From Paludibacteraceae bacterium (lineage in GTDB: Bacteria; Bacteroidota; Bacteroidia; Bacteroidales; Paludibacteraceae), in NCBI GenBank assembly GCA_905233375.1, contig CAJOEJ010000005.1:1-64000 (forward strand): DNA of 64,000 nt, read 5' to 3'. The notes beneath the pieces were generated by a model. It saw only the letters and a program-made list of their open reading frames with translations. It ran no database searches and was not told where the DNA came from. Both the position numbers and the translations under genes were made by a program. Positions within the stretch are counted from its first letter, which is position 1; each line of letters starts with the position of its first letter. Shown one piece after another: positions 37,209-46,035 of the stretch.

Positions 37209-39146
37209 TTGGTAAAAAGATTTGGGATAGTATTAGTTCTGTTGGCAACGGCTGTAACGGCCGTTGCCAAACAGCGTGTTAAGACGGTAGTCCATACATG
37301 GACGATGCCGTCCTATACGGCTGTAGCGGATACGGTGCCATTCCTCGACACCCTGACGCTCAATTACCACGACGTGGATGTGCAGCAGCTCTATTCGATT
37401 AGCAGTACGACGAACGGCAACCGGCTGGTATCGGCGATAGAGAGCAGGGTGGTTCAGGACCGGGTGCGGACGATAGAAGACCCGTTCGCATGGGGGCTGG
37501 CGCCCTATGTGGTGACACCGCAGCAGCAACGGTATTTCAATACGACCACGCCCTTTTCCACGGTAGCCTACAAGCGCACGTTCCTCAGCGGACACGAGGA
37601 GCACGATATTGATTTTCTGTTTACGGGCAATATAGGCAAGCGTGTCAATTTCGGCGTGAAGATGGACTATTTGAATTCAGTCGGCGTCTATGCCAATACG
37701 GCGGGCAAGGTGTACCGCGGTTCGGTCTGGGGCAGTTATGACGGCGCGCATTACAGCATGCATGCCGCGTTCGGGTGGAGCAAACTGAGCCATTTTGACA
37801 ACGGCGGTTTGTCCGATATGAATGATCTGGGCAGCAGCCTGAGTGCGCCGGATCTGCCTGTGAGGATGAATGCCATGACGGGATACCGGTACCTGAGCGG
37901 TTATTTGCACAACCAGTACGCTATAGCTACGCCGCGCGAGTACCACGACTCGATCGAGGTAATAGAGGACAACAGGCGGGTCAAGCGGGATACCATTAAG
38001 GTGGATTATATCCCGTTGATGACGTTCTCGCATATTTTTGAGACGAACAACTCCAACCGGCGCTATGTGGAGAAATCGGCGAAGCAGGGGTTCTATGATT
38101 CGACCTATTACGACACGCAGAAAACGAATGACACGACGGATGTGCTGACGATCCGCAATACGGTAGCGGTCACGTTCTGCGAGGCGTACAACACCAAACT
38201 CAAGTTCGGCGCGACGGTATATGCCATGAACGAGTGCCAGCGTTTTCTGAACGACTCCGTGCCGTACGACAGTATCTATGACTATAAATGGACGAACAAC
38301 ACGTTTGTCGGCGGAGCGGTTCACAAACATTCGGGTGCGCACGTGCATTATGATGTGGAGGGGCAGGTGTGTGTGCTCGGATACAAGATAGGCGAGTTTG
38401 ACGTACACGGTCGGCTGGAGACGCGGTTTATCGTCGGCGGCAACCCCTTGTGCGTCAGTGCGCGGGCGACGGCGAAGAGCGAGACACCGAACTGGTATCT
38501 ACAACATTTCCGCTCGAATCACGTGTGCTGGGAGAACGATTTTACGTTCACCTACCGTTTCCTCGGCGGTGCGAAGGTGGCTTATCCGACCAAGTGGGTG
38601 AAACCGTCGGTGGATTTCAGTTTTGAGAACCGCACGAATCCTATTTACGTGTCCGCGTCGGACTGGACGCCGCGGCAGTATAGGGGCAACGTGCAGATTA
38701 TAACGGGCGATGTGGGACTGGATGTGACTACGCCCTGGGTGAATCTGGAGAACCGGGCGGTGATCCAGCATACAACGAATGACAGTGTGCTGCCGGTACC
38801 CCTGGTCATCCTGCAGCATCGTCTGTACTACCACGGCACATGGTTCCGTGCGCTCGATGCCCAGATCGGAGTGGATGTGCGGTATTTCACCCGTTATTAT
38901 GCGCCGACGTTGTGCCCGGCAACCGGCATGTTTGCCACCCAGCACGAGACCTGGGTCGGCAATTATCCGTGGATGAACGTGTATGCCAATTTTTATGTGC
39001 GTTCCATCCGCTTGCGCTTTTTTGCGCAGTATCAGCATATAAACCGTTTGTTTATGCAAGCCAATACAGACTATTTGACTATGCCGGGCTATCCGACGAA
39101 CCGCGATGTGTTCCGCGCGGGGCTGGCATGGCACTTTTATAATTGA
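37209..39146 (+). CDS. Putative outer-membrane porin/beta-barrel
   Basis: Signal peptide; Tyr/aromatic-rich alternating strands; TTG start. Confidence 0.65.
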   Translation: MVKRFGIVLVLLATAVTAVAKQRVKTVVHTWTMPSYTAVADTVPFLDTLTLNYHDVDVQQLYSISSTTNGNRLVSAIESRVVQDRVRTIEDPFAWGLAPYVVTPQQQRYFNTTTPFSTVAYKRTFLSGHEEHDIDFLFTGNIGKRVNFGVKMDYLNSVGVYANTAGKVYRGSVWGSYDGAHYSMHAAFGWSKLSHFDNGGLSDMNDLGSSLSAPDLPVRMNAMTGYRYLSGYLHNQYAIATPREYHDSIEVIEDNRRVKRDTIKVDYIPLMTFSHIFETNNSNRRYVEKSAKQGFYDSTYYDTQKTNDTTDVLTIRNTVAVTFCEAYNTKLKFGATVYAMNECQRFLNDSVPYDSIYDYKWTNNTFVGGAVHKHSGAHVHYDVEGQVCVLGYKIGEFDVHGRLETRFIVGGNPLCVSARATAKSETPNWYLQHFRSNHVCWENDFTFTYRFLGGAKVAYPTKWVKPSVDFSFENRTNPIYVSASDWTPRQYRGNVQIITGDVGLDVTTPWVNLENRAVIQHTTNDSVLPVPLVILQHRLYYHGTWFRALDAQIGVDVRYFTRYYAPTLCPATGMFATQHETWVGNYPWMNVYANFYVRSIRLRFFAQYQHINRLFMQANTDYLTMPGYPTNRDVFRAGLAWHFYN

Positions 39147-39156
39147 CAACTGAAGA

Positions 39157-41421
39157 ATGGTAATAACGAAGAATTTCAATAATATCATCGTCTATTCGAG
39201 GGAAGAGGCGGAGCGGTTGAAGAGCTACGAGGTCTTTTCGCTGCATTTGTTGCTGGCTATTCTCCGTCTGGAGAAGAGTTCCGCGTCCGATTTGCTGGCT
39301 CAGACATCGTTTAATCCGGTGGATGCGAAGGCGCAACTGGATGTGAAAGCGCGCGGCGATCATTCGCCGGACGAGCCGTTGAAGACCAATGACGATATAG
39401 AGCGTCTGGTCCGTATCGCGGAGGCGATCAGCCGTGAGTATGAGGCGAATGAGGTGCATTCGGTTCATATGCTGCTCGCTATCATGCGCGAGCAGATCAA
39501 CGATGCAGCGTGGTACCTGGAGTCGGAATGGGGACTGAGTTACGAACAACTGGTGGACCTGTACGGTCAGCCGCACTATGTGCCCGAATCCCCGCGGAAC
39601 AATGCCTCCGACTCAATGGACGGAGTGAATGACGGCGACTGGCAACCCCAGCGCGGGCAGAAGAACCAGAAGACCGCGGCGCTGGACAAGTACGGTCACG
39701 ACCTGACCAAACGGGCGGAGGAAGGCAAACTCGATCCTGTGGTGGGAAGAGAAAAGGAGATAGAGCGGGTGGTACAGATCCTGAGCCGGCGAAAGAAGAA
39801 CAACCCCATCCTCATCGGTGAACCTGGCGTCGGCAAGTCCGCTATTGTGGAGGGGCTGGCGTTGCGTATTATCAGTGACAACGCAGGTGCGCTCAAAGGC
39901 AAACGCATCGTGACCTTGGATATCGCTTCGATGGTAGCGGGTACGACCTACCGCGGTCAGTTCGAAGAGCGGATGAAGCAGGTCATAACCGAGTTGTACA
40001 ACCATCCGGAGGTGATTCTGTTTGTGGATGAGATTCACACCCTTATCGGCGCCGGCAATGCTTCGGGCTCGCTGGATGCCGCCAATATCCTGAAGCCTGC
40101 CTTGGCGCGTGGCGAAGTGCAGTGCATCGGTGCGACGACGACGGCGGAGTACGCGAAGACGATCGAGAAAGACGGTGCGCTCGAGCGCCGGTTCCAGAAA
40201 GTGCCGGTTCGTCCCACTACGGCGGAGGAGACCCTGGATATACTGCGCAAGCTGTGCTGCCATTACGCCGACTACCACCGGGTCGTTTATACGGAGGAGG
40301 TGCTCAAGGCGTGTGTGAACCTGAGCGAGCGCTATCTGACCGACCGCTCGTTCCCCGACAAGGCGATCGATGTCATGGACGAAGTGGGGGCGCGCAGTCA
40401 TGCCTGCCGTCAGGAGACGGGGGACGATGCTACGACGCCCTATGTGGTCACGGTCGAAGATGTGGCGAATGTGGTCAGTATGATGTCGAGTGTGCCTGTC
40501 CAGCGGGTGGCAACCGCCGAGAGCGAGCGTTTGCGGACAATGGGCGATGCCCTGCGCCGGAAGATCATCGGACAGGACGAGGCGGTGACGACCGTCGTTC
40601 GGGCTATCCAGCGGAGCCGTCTGGGCTTGCGTGACCCGAAACGACCCATCGGTACGTTTTTCTTCTTAGGGCAGACAGGTGTAGGCAAGACCTATCTGGC
40701 GCAGTGCCTGGCGGAGGAGATGTTCGGCAGCAAGGACGCCATGATACGGTTTGACATGTCCGAGTATATGGAGAAGCACACGGTGAGTCTGCTGGTGGGT
40801 GCCCCTCCGGGATACGTGGCGCATGAGGATGGCGGCAAACTGACCGAAGCCGTACGCCGCAAACCCTATTCGATCATCCTGTTTGACGAGATAGAGAAAG
40901 CCCATCCGGATATATTCAATATACTGCTCCAGGTCATGGACGAAGGGCGGTTGACCGACCGTCAGGGGCACATCGTCGATTTCCGTAATACGATCATCGT
41001 GCTGACCAGTAACGTCGGTACGCGTCAGGTGCAGGAGTTCGGCGGAGGGATCGGTTTCGGCGCGGAAGAGATGGATCGTCACCGCGTCAACCAGACGCTG
41101 CTCAAGGCGTTGCAGAAACAGTTCCCGCCGGAGTTTGTCAACCGCATAGACAATATCGTGTTCTTTGCTCCGCTGAACCGCGAGTCCGTCGCGCGAATCG
41201 TGCGCATCGAGATCGGATTGCTGCAGCAACGCCTTCGTGCGCAGGATCATATATTGAGTGTGGCGCCCGAAGTGGTGGAGCAACTGGTGGAGAAGAGTTT
41301 TGACAGCAAGAACGGCGCACGTCCGGTCAAGAGGGCGGTGCAGACCTATCTCGAAGACCCGATAACGGACATCCTCCTGCGCCGGCCGAATCAGAAAAAA
41401 ATAACTATTAAACAATTATAA
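39157..41421 (+). CDS. ATP-dependent Clp protease ATP-binding subunit (ClpA/ClpC family)
   Basis: Two AAA modules: [68 protein letters not shown]. Confidence 0.92.
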   Translation: MVITKNFNNIIVYSREEAERLKSYEVFSLHLLLAILRLEKSSASDLLAQTSFNPVDAKAQLDVKARGDHSPDEPLKTNDDIERLVRIAEAISREYEANEVHSVHMLLAIMREQINDAAWYLESEWGLSYEQLVDLYGQPHYVPESPRNNASDSMDGVNDGDWQPQRGQKNQKTAALDKYGHDLTKRAEEGKLDPVVGREKEIERVVQILSRRKKNNPILIGEPGVGKSAIVEGLALRIISDNAGALKGKRIVTLDIASMVAGTTYRGQFEERMKQVITELYNHPEVILFVDEIHTLIGAGNASGSLDAANILKPALARGEVQCIGATTTAEYAKTIEKDGALERRFQKVPVRPTTAEETLDILRKLCCHYADYHRVVYTEEVLKACVNLSERYLTDRSFPDKAIDVMDEVGARSHACRQETGDDATTPYVVTVEDVANVVSMMSSVPVQRVATAESERLRTMGDALRRKIIGQDEAVTTVVRAIQRSRLGLRDPKRPIGTFFFLGQTGVGKTYLAQCLAEEMFGSKDAMIRFDMSEYMEKHTVSLLVGAPPGYVAHEDGGKLTEAVRRKPYSIILFDEIEKAHPDIFNILLQVMDEGRLTDRQGHIVDFRNTIIVLTSNVGTRQVQEFGGGIGFGAEEMDRHRVNQTLLKALQKQFPPEFVNRIDNIVFFAPLNRESVARIVRIEIGLLQQRLRAQDHILSVAPEVVEQLVEKSFDSKNGARPVKRAVQTYLEDPITDILLRRPNQKKITIKQL

Positions 41422-41425
41422 TATT

Positions 41426-41740
41426 ATGACAGTAGAAATTACAGACGCTAACATCCAGGATGTGATCGCGTCAGGCAAACCGGTAGTCGTTGATTTTTGG
41501 GCAGCATGGTGTGGCCCGTGCAAAATGATGCTTCCTATTCTGGAGGAGTTGTCGAACGAATACGACGGCAAGGTCGTAGTAGGCAAACTGAACGTGGATG
41601 ACAACCCGGACACCTGCGAGCAGTACGGCATCATGAATATCCCGACGATGCTCTTCTTCCGCAACGGAGAGTTGGTCAATCGTCACGTCGGAGCTTGCCG
41701 CAAACAGGATCTGGCGCAGCTTTTTGACACCCTTTTGTAA
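41426..41740 (+). CDS. trxA: Thioredoxin
   Basis: VDFWAAWCGPCKMM, IPTMLFFRNGE. Confidence 0.92.
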   Translation: MTVEITDANIQDVIASGKPVVVDFWAAWCGPCKMMLPILEELSNEYDGKVVVGKLNVDDNPDTCEQYGIMNIPTMLFFRNGELVNRHVGACRKQDLAQLFDTLL

Positions 41741-41778
41741 AAAAAAGAAGGGTAAAAACGCAAAAAAGTACGATTTTA

Positions 41779-41811
41779 TTTGCATATATCAAAAAAAAGT
41801 TGTACCTTTGC
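41779..41811 (+). promoter_or_regulatory. Promoter upstream of tRNA-Arg
   Basis: TTTG-catatatcaaaaaaaagttg-TACCTTTG. Confidence 0.78.
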
Positions 41812-41973
41812 ACCCCATTTTGCCGTATTCGGCATACTTTTTGTGTGCCTAATATGGAATTATGGGGTCCCCGATGTAACTCGTAGAGTTGCAGCGGGGG
41901 GAAGCGTAGCACGGAACGAAGGCACAATTGAGCGACGAGGTAGCGAATCGTGCGAAGTTCCGATGCAAGCGCA

Positions 41974-42047
41974 GGTCCGGTAGCTCAGCTGGATAGAGCA
42001 ACAGCCTTCTAAGCTGTGGGTCTCGGGTTCGAATCCCGACCGGATCA
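41974..42047 (+). tRNA. tRNA-Arg (anticodon TCT)
   Basis: Acceptor GGTCCGG/CCGGATC, D-arm TAGCTCAGCTGGATAGAGCA, anticodon stem ACAGC-CTTCTAA-GCTGT, T-arm CGGGTTCGAATCCCG. Confidence 0.95.
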
Positions 42048-42062
42048 CTCTCAACCTCCCTG

Positions 42063-42187
42063 TTGAGAATTGACGAATGGACGATTGACGAATGGACGAT
42101 TGATTGTTCAATTGACTTTAATTGTACAATTGACTAAATCGTCAAATAAATCGTAAATCGTAAATCGTAAAATCGTAAATGACAAAT
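42063..42187. repeat. Period 7/8 microarray (GACGAATG-GACGATT)n and (TCGTAAA)n upstream of rpoD
   Basis: tgacgaatggacgattgacgaatggacgattgattg...aatcgtaaatcgtaaatcgtaaaatcgtaaat. Confidence 0.85.
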
Positions 42188-42188
42188 T

Positions 42189-43049
42189 ATGCGTCAATTA
42201 AAAATCACAAAATCAATCACGAATCGTGAGTCAGCCAGCCTTGACAAGTATCTCCAGGAGATCGGAAGGGAAGAGTTGATCACGGTGGATCGTGAAGTAG
42301 AGCTGGCGGGTCGTATCCGTAACGGGGACCGCGCTGCTTTGGAGGAACTGGTTCGCAGCAATCTACGCTTTGTAGTGTCTGTAGCCAAACAGTATCAGAA
42401 TCAGGGTTTGAGTCTGCCGGATTTGATTAATGAAGGCAACCTGGGTCTGATTAAGGCGGCTGAGAAATTTGATGAGACCCGCGGATTCAAGTTCATCTCC
42501 TATGCAGTATGGTGGATTCGTCAGTCCATACTTCAGGCGTTAGCGGAGCAGAGCCGTATCGTGCGTCTCCCGCTTAACCAGGTCGGTTCGATTAACAAAA
42601 TCAACAAGGCGTACCAGCGTTTCGAGCAGGAACATGAGCGTAAGCCGAGTGCGGAGGAGTTAGCGGAAGAACTGGATATCCCGGTTGATAAGATTGCGGA
42701 GACGCTGAAGATGTCGGGTCGTCACGTGAGTGTCGATGCGCCGTTTGTGGAAGGAGAGGACAACAGTCTGATCGACGTGATGGTCAACGAGGATTCGCCC
42801 AATGCGGACCGTGGACTTATCAACGAGTCGCTCTCTACCGAAATAAGCCGTGCGCTCGCGACGCTCACTCCCCGTGAGGCGGACATCTTGCGTAAGTTCT
42901 TTGGTATCGGTACACCCGAAAAAACGCTGGAGGAGATAGGTGACGAATTGCACCTGACCCGCGAACGTGTGCGCCAGATCAAAGAGAAAGCCATCCGCAA
43001 GCTCAACACCGGGCAACGCAGTCACATCCTGATGACCTATTTAGGTTGA
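42189..43049 (+). CDS. rpoD: RNA polymerase primary sigma factor (sigma-70/RpoD)
   Basis: [75 protein letters not shown]. Confidence 0.96.
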   Translation: MRQLKITKSITNRESASLDKYLQEIGREELITVDREVELAGRIRNGDRAALEELVRSNLRFVVSVAKQYQNQGLSLPDLINEGNLGLIKAAEKFDETRGFKFISYAVWWIRQSILQALAEQSRIVRLPLNQVGSINKINKAYQRFEQEHERKPSAEELAEELDIPVDKIAETLKMSGRHVSVDAPFVEGEDNSLIDVMVNEDSPNADRGLINESLSTEISRALATLTPREADILRKFFGIGTPEKTLEEIGDELHLTRERVRQIKEKAIRKLNTGQRSHILMTYLG

Positions 43050-43072
43050 TTCACGAGAAGTGAACAATTGGC

Positions 43073-43100
43073 AACGCCTCCCGAGAAGGGAGGCGTTTTT
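43073..43100 (+). terminator. Terminator after rpoD
   Basis: AACGCCTCCC-gaga-aGGGAGGCGTTTTT. Confidence 0.85.
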
Positions 43101-43101
43101 C

Positions 43102-43131
43102 TTTCAACTTTCAACTTTCATCTTTCAAAAT
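43102..43131. repeat. Period-7 microarray (CTTTCAA)4
   Basis: ctttcaactttcaactttcatctttcaa. Confidence 0.85.
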
Positions 43132-43187
43132 TTGACTTGTCAAATAATCGTGCCCTTCAGGGCTAAGAACTCTCAACTTGTTCGATG

Positions 43188-43367
43188 TCAATCGAACAAA
43201 GTAGGCTGGTCTTTTTCCATTTGTTGGAGGATGGTCCGCATCAGTGTCTCGCGAATGAGCCGGCTACGGTTGGCAACCCCGTACTGGTCGCAGAAACGAT
43301 CCAAGGCGCGTTGCTCGCTCTCGTTGAGCAGAATAGTCACTTTATGTTCGCGGGGTTGCTTTTTCAA
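43188..43367 (-). CDS. Small ribbon-helix-helix-like DNA-binding protein (TTG start inferred)
   Basis: LKKQPREHKVTILLNESEQRALDRFCDQYGVANRSRLIRETLMRTIL. Confidence 0.5.
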   Translation of the reverse strand: MKKQPREHKVTILLNESEQRALDRFCDQYGVANRSRLIRETLMRTILQQMEKDQPTLFD

Positions 43368-43399
43368 GGTGTGTACAGATTGAAAATTACGAATGGCGC

Positions 43400-44140
43400 T
43401 CAGAAATACAGACTCAGCTTGACGCCCGTGGTGACCAGACTGCGTCCCACTTTGTTGGTAAAAGCGGTGGTTCCGATCGTCTCTTCTATGGACAGCACCG
43501 CTTGCTGGAACTGGGTGTAGGCGGTAACCGCCAGGGCTGTTTTGGGGTTCAGCTGGCACCGGTAGCCGAAATCAAGCCCCGCATAGATACCACCTGTGTA
43601 GTTCTTGCTCAGCGCGATACCGTATCCGAGCGATGCACCGAAGACGGGTGCATGCTTCTCTTCCGTGAGCGGCATCCTCACTGCAACCTGTATCGGCAGG
43701 AAGTTATATTTCTCTGCGCCTAAGAAAATACCGTGATAGCCTAATCCGGCTCCGACAAAGAGATGCCGGTTCTTGATATGGTGTGATCCGACCAGCAGGT
43801 CCGCGCTCAAACCGCCTCCGACCGCTTCGTTGGGCTGCGATGCCACGCCGCCAGCTAACTCCAGCAGGATAGACGCTTTCTTCATCGTCGTGATGCCGGC
43901 ATCGTCCGTAACGACGCTGTCACGCGTTTCCTGTATCGCATCGTTGGACAGTATATCCTGCACGTCCGAGCGCGGATATTGGAAACGGGCACCGGACTCG
44001 TCGCGGATGATGACTACCTCCTCGTTCTGGAAGACGATGGTTCCTTTCACGCGTGCACCTGTGCGTAACAATAAGGTTTCCGCGTGCGCGCACAAGACAA
44101 ACGAGCAAAGAAGCAGAATTATATAGATGCGGTTTTTCAT
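43400..44140 (-). CDS. Secreted/outer-membrane beta-rich protein of unknown function
   Basis: Signal MKNRIYIILLLCSFVLCAHA; C-term alternating strands ending SLVTTGVKLSLYF. Confidence 0.7.
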   Translation of the reverse strand: MKNRIYIILLLCSFVLCAHAETLLLRTGARVKGTIVFQNEEVVIIRDESGARFQYPRSDVQDILSNDAIQETRDSVVTDDAGITTMKKASILLELAGGVASQPNEAVGGGLSADLLVGSHHIKNRHLFVGAGLGYHGIFLGAEKYNFLPIQVAVRMPLTEEKHAPVFGASLGYGIALSKNYTGGIYAGLDFGYRCQLNPKTALAVTAYTQFQQAVLSIEETIGTTAFTNKVGRSLVTTGVKLSLYF

Positions 44141-44147
44141 ATCGGGT

Positions 44148-44180
44148 GCAAATTTACACAAAAATTCGCATATACACAAA
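44148..44180 (-). promoter_or_regulatory. Promoter of 43400..44140
   Basis: Minus strand TTTG-tgtatatgcgaatttttgtg-TAAATTTG. Confidence 0.7.
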
Positions 44181-44209
44181 TTTTTTATTTGTATTTTTTG
44201 TTTTTTATG

Positions 44210-45625
44210 CTATTTGACGATTTCGAAGTCTGTTTGCCCCCTGTTAACGTCCGTTTTCAGCACTCTGACGGTGACCGGATCGCCGAGGGTGTAGGATGCC
44301 GGGTGGTGTTTCGGTGACGGCTGGGCGTTCTCGCACACCAGACGGAAGTTCTGCGCGTCGTATTGCCAGTACTCACCCGGTTCGCCGATTCGGGAGAGAT
44401 GAACTAATCCTTCGCAACGGCTGTCGTCCAGCTGGATGAACAGCCCGAAATCGGTCACGCCGCAAATATGTCCGGGCAGTATTTCGCCGAGGTGGTCGCT
44501 CATCCACATGGCCTGGAACTGTCTGATCGATTCGCGCTCCGCCTCGATGGCTTTCTGTTCGCACGCAGAACAATGCTCGCATTTGTCCTCCAGCTCCTGC
44601 CGCGTCATGGATTCTTTTTTGCCCGTGAGGATGTATTTTTCCACCAGACGGTGAACCATCAAGTCGGGGTAACGGCGGATAGGGGAAGTGAAGTGGGTGT
44701 AATGGGTGAAGGCGAGTCCGAAGTGACCGATGTTATAGGTCGAATAGACCGCTTTTGCCTGCGCGCGGATGGTGAGCAGTTCCACGGCGCGCTGGATATT
44801 TGCCAACTGATACGGGTCCTTGCCCGTTTTGCTTGTCATCCGCTTCTTGAAAGTGGCTACGGCATCTAATTTCTCTCCGTCCGGCAGGTCGTGAACACGA
44901 TAGACAAACGGTCGTCCCGAACCCACCGCTTTCGCTACCGTGCGGTTGGCAAGCAGCATGAATTCCTCGATCAGATGGTGGGCTTCGTTGGGAGTCTCGA
45001 AATAGATATCCGTCGGATGTCCGTGTGCATCCAGATGAAAACGCATTTCTTCCTGCTCGATGGTGAGTGCTCCGTTCGCGATACGCTCCGCCCGCAGTTT
45101 GAGCGCCAGACCGTTCAGCGTCGTCAGGGCGGTCAGAAGCTCCGGAGCCGGCGAGCTCAAACTGTCAGGCGTTCTGCCCTCGAGGATCTCCTGAGCTTCT
45201 TCGTAGTTCAGGCGCGCATTGGAGCGGATGACCGTCCTGCATATCTTGTGTTTGATCACATGCGCCTCCGAGTCCATGGTGAAGATGACGGACATGCACA
45301 GCTTGTCTTCGTTAGGTCGCAGCGAGCACTTGTCGTTGCACAACTCTTCGGGCAGCATGGGAAGCACGCGGTTCACCAGATAGACCGAGGTGCCGCGCTG
45401 GTACGCCTCGTCATCGACCTTCGTGCCCGGACGCACGTAAAAACTTACATCCGCTATATGCACTCCTATGCGGTAAATCTCCCCTCCTTGCAGGGAGGGG
45501 TCGGGGGAAGGCTCCTTTTCAAAAGACAGCGCATCGTCAAAGTCCTTCGCATCAGCCGGATCGATGGTGAAGGTGAACGCGTCCCGCATATCGCGCCGCC
45601 GTAATATCTCTAATGGGTCTATCAT
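44210..45625 (-). CDS. Ribonuclease R-like RNB exoribonuclease lacking N-terminal cold-shock domains
   Basis: Starts MIDPLEILRRRDMRDAFTFTIDPADAKDFDDALS (RNB domain) and continues to S1 domain DHLGEILPGHICGVTDFGLFIQLDD; only 471 aa. Confidence 0.87.
   Translation of the reverse strand: MIDPLEILRRRDMRDAFTFTIDPADAKDFDDALSFEKEPSPDPSLQGGEIYRIGVHIADVSFYVRPGTKVDDEAYQRGTSVYLVNRVLPMLPEELCNDKCSLRPNEDKLCMSVIFTMDSEAHVIKHKICRTVIRSNARLNYEEAQEILEGRTPDSLSSPAPELLTALTTLNGLALKLRAERIANGALTIEQEEMRFHLDAHGHPTDIYFETPNEAHHLIEEFMLLANRTVAKAVGSGRPFVYRVHDLPDGEKLDAVATFKKRMTSKTGKDPYQLANIQRAVELLTIRAQAKAVYSTYNIGHFGLAFTHYTHFTSPIRRYPDLMVHRLVEKYILTGKKESMTRQELEDKCEHCSACEQKAIEAERESIRQFQAMWMSDHLGEILPGHICGVTDFGLFIQLDDSRCEGLVHLSRIGEPGEYWQYDAQNFRLVCENAQPSPKHHPASYTLGDPVTVRVLKTDVNRGQTDFEIVK
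45480..45515 (-). repeat. Family P element inside RNase R-like gene, sense orientation
   Basis: Minus strand gagccttcccccgacccctccctgcaaggagggga; reads EPSPDPSLQGG. Confidence 0.87.
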
Positions 45626-45669
45626 CCTGTGGGGGCTTTCTTTAATGTATTTTATGTTTATGTCTTTGG

Positions 45670-45719
45670 AATGATTTAACTCGCAGAACCCACCTCTGAA
45701 TCATTCAAAAGGGTTTTGT
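45670..45719. repeat. 50-bp hairpin repeat, copy A (RNase R leader)
   Basis: aatgatttaactcgcagaacccacctctgaatcattcaaaagggttttgt; 48/50 identical to 49143-49192. Confidence 0.9.
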
Positions 45720-45745
45720 TTGTTTTTTTCTAAATGATTTCGGCT

Positions 45746-45778
45746 ACAAAGATACTACATTTTTTGCACATATACAAA
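45746..45778 (-). promoter_or_regulatory. Promoter of RNase R-like gene
   Basis: Minus strand TTTG-tatatgtgcaaaaaatgtag-TATCTTTG. Confidence 0.72.
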
Positions 45779-45911
45779 AAAACCGCACAAAAATTTGAAG
45801 TTTTCCTCAAAATACAGCCCTATGGGGTGTTTTTTATTTCATATCTTATATCCCAAACTGACAAATCGAATAGACAATTTGCATAATCAGAGGTAATTTT
45901 TTCAAAAATTC

Positions 45912-45943
45912 TTGCATATATAAAAAAAATATTGTAATTTTGC
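45912..45943 (+). promoter_or_regulatory. Promoter of glycogen phosphorylase gene
   Basis: CTTG-catatataaaaaaaatattg-TAATTTTG. Confidence 0.78.
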
Positions 45944-46035
45944 ACGCTTTTTTCCCGTTGGGTGAATAGAAGCCCCAGGGCTTGTCGGCGGGAGAGCAAC
46001 AAAACAGAAATTTAATTACATAAATATATTTACCT

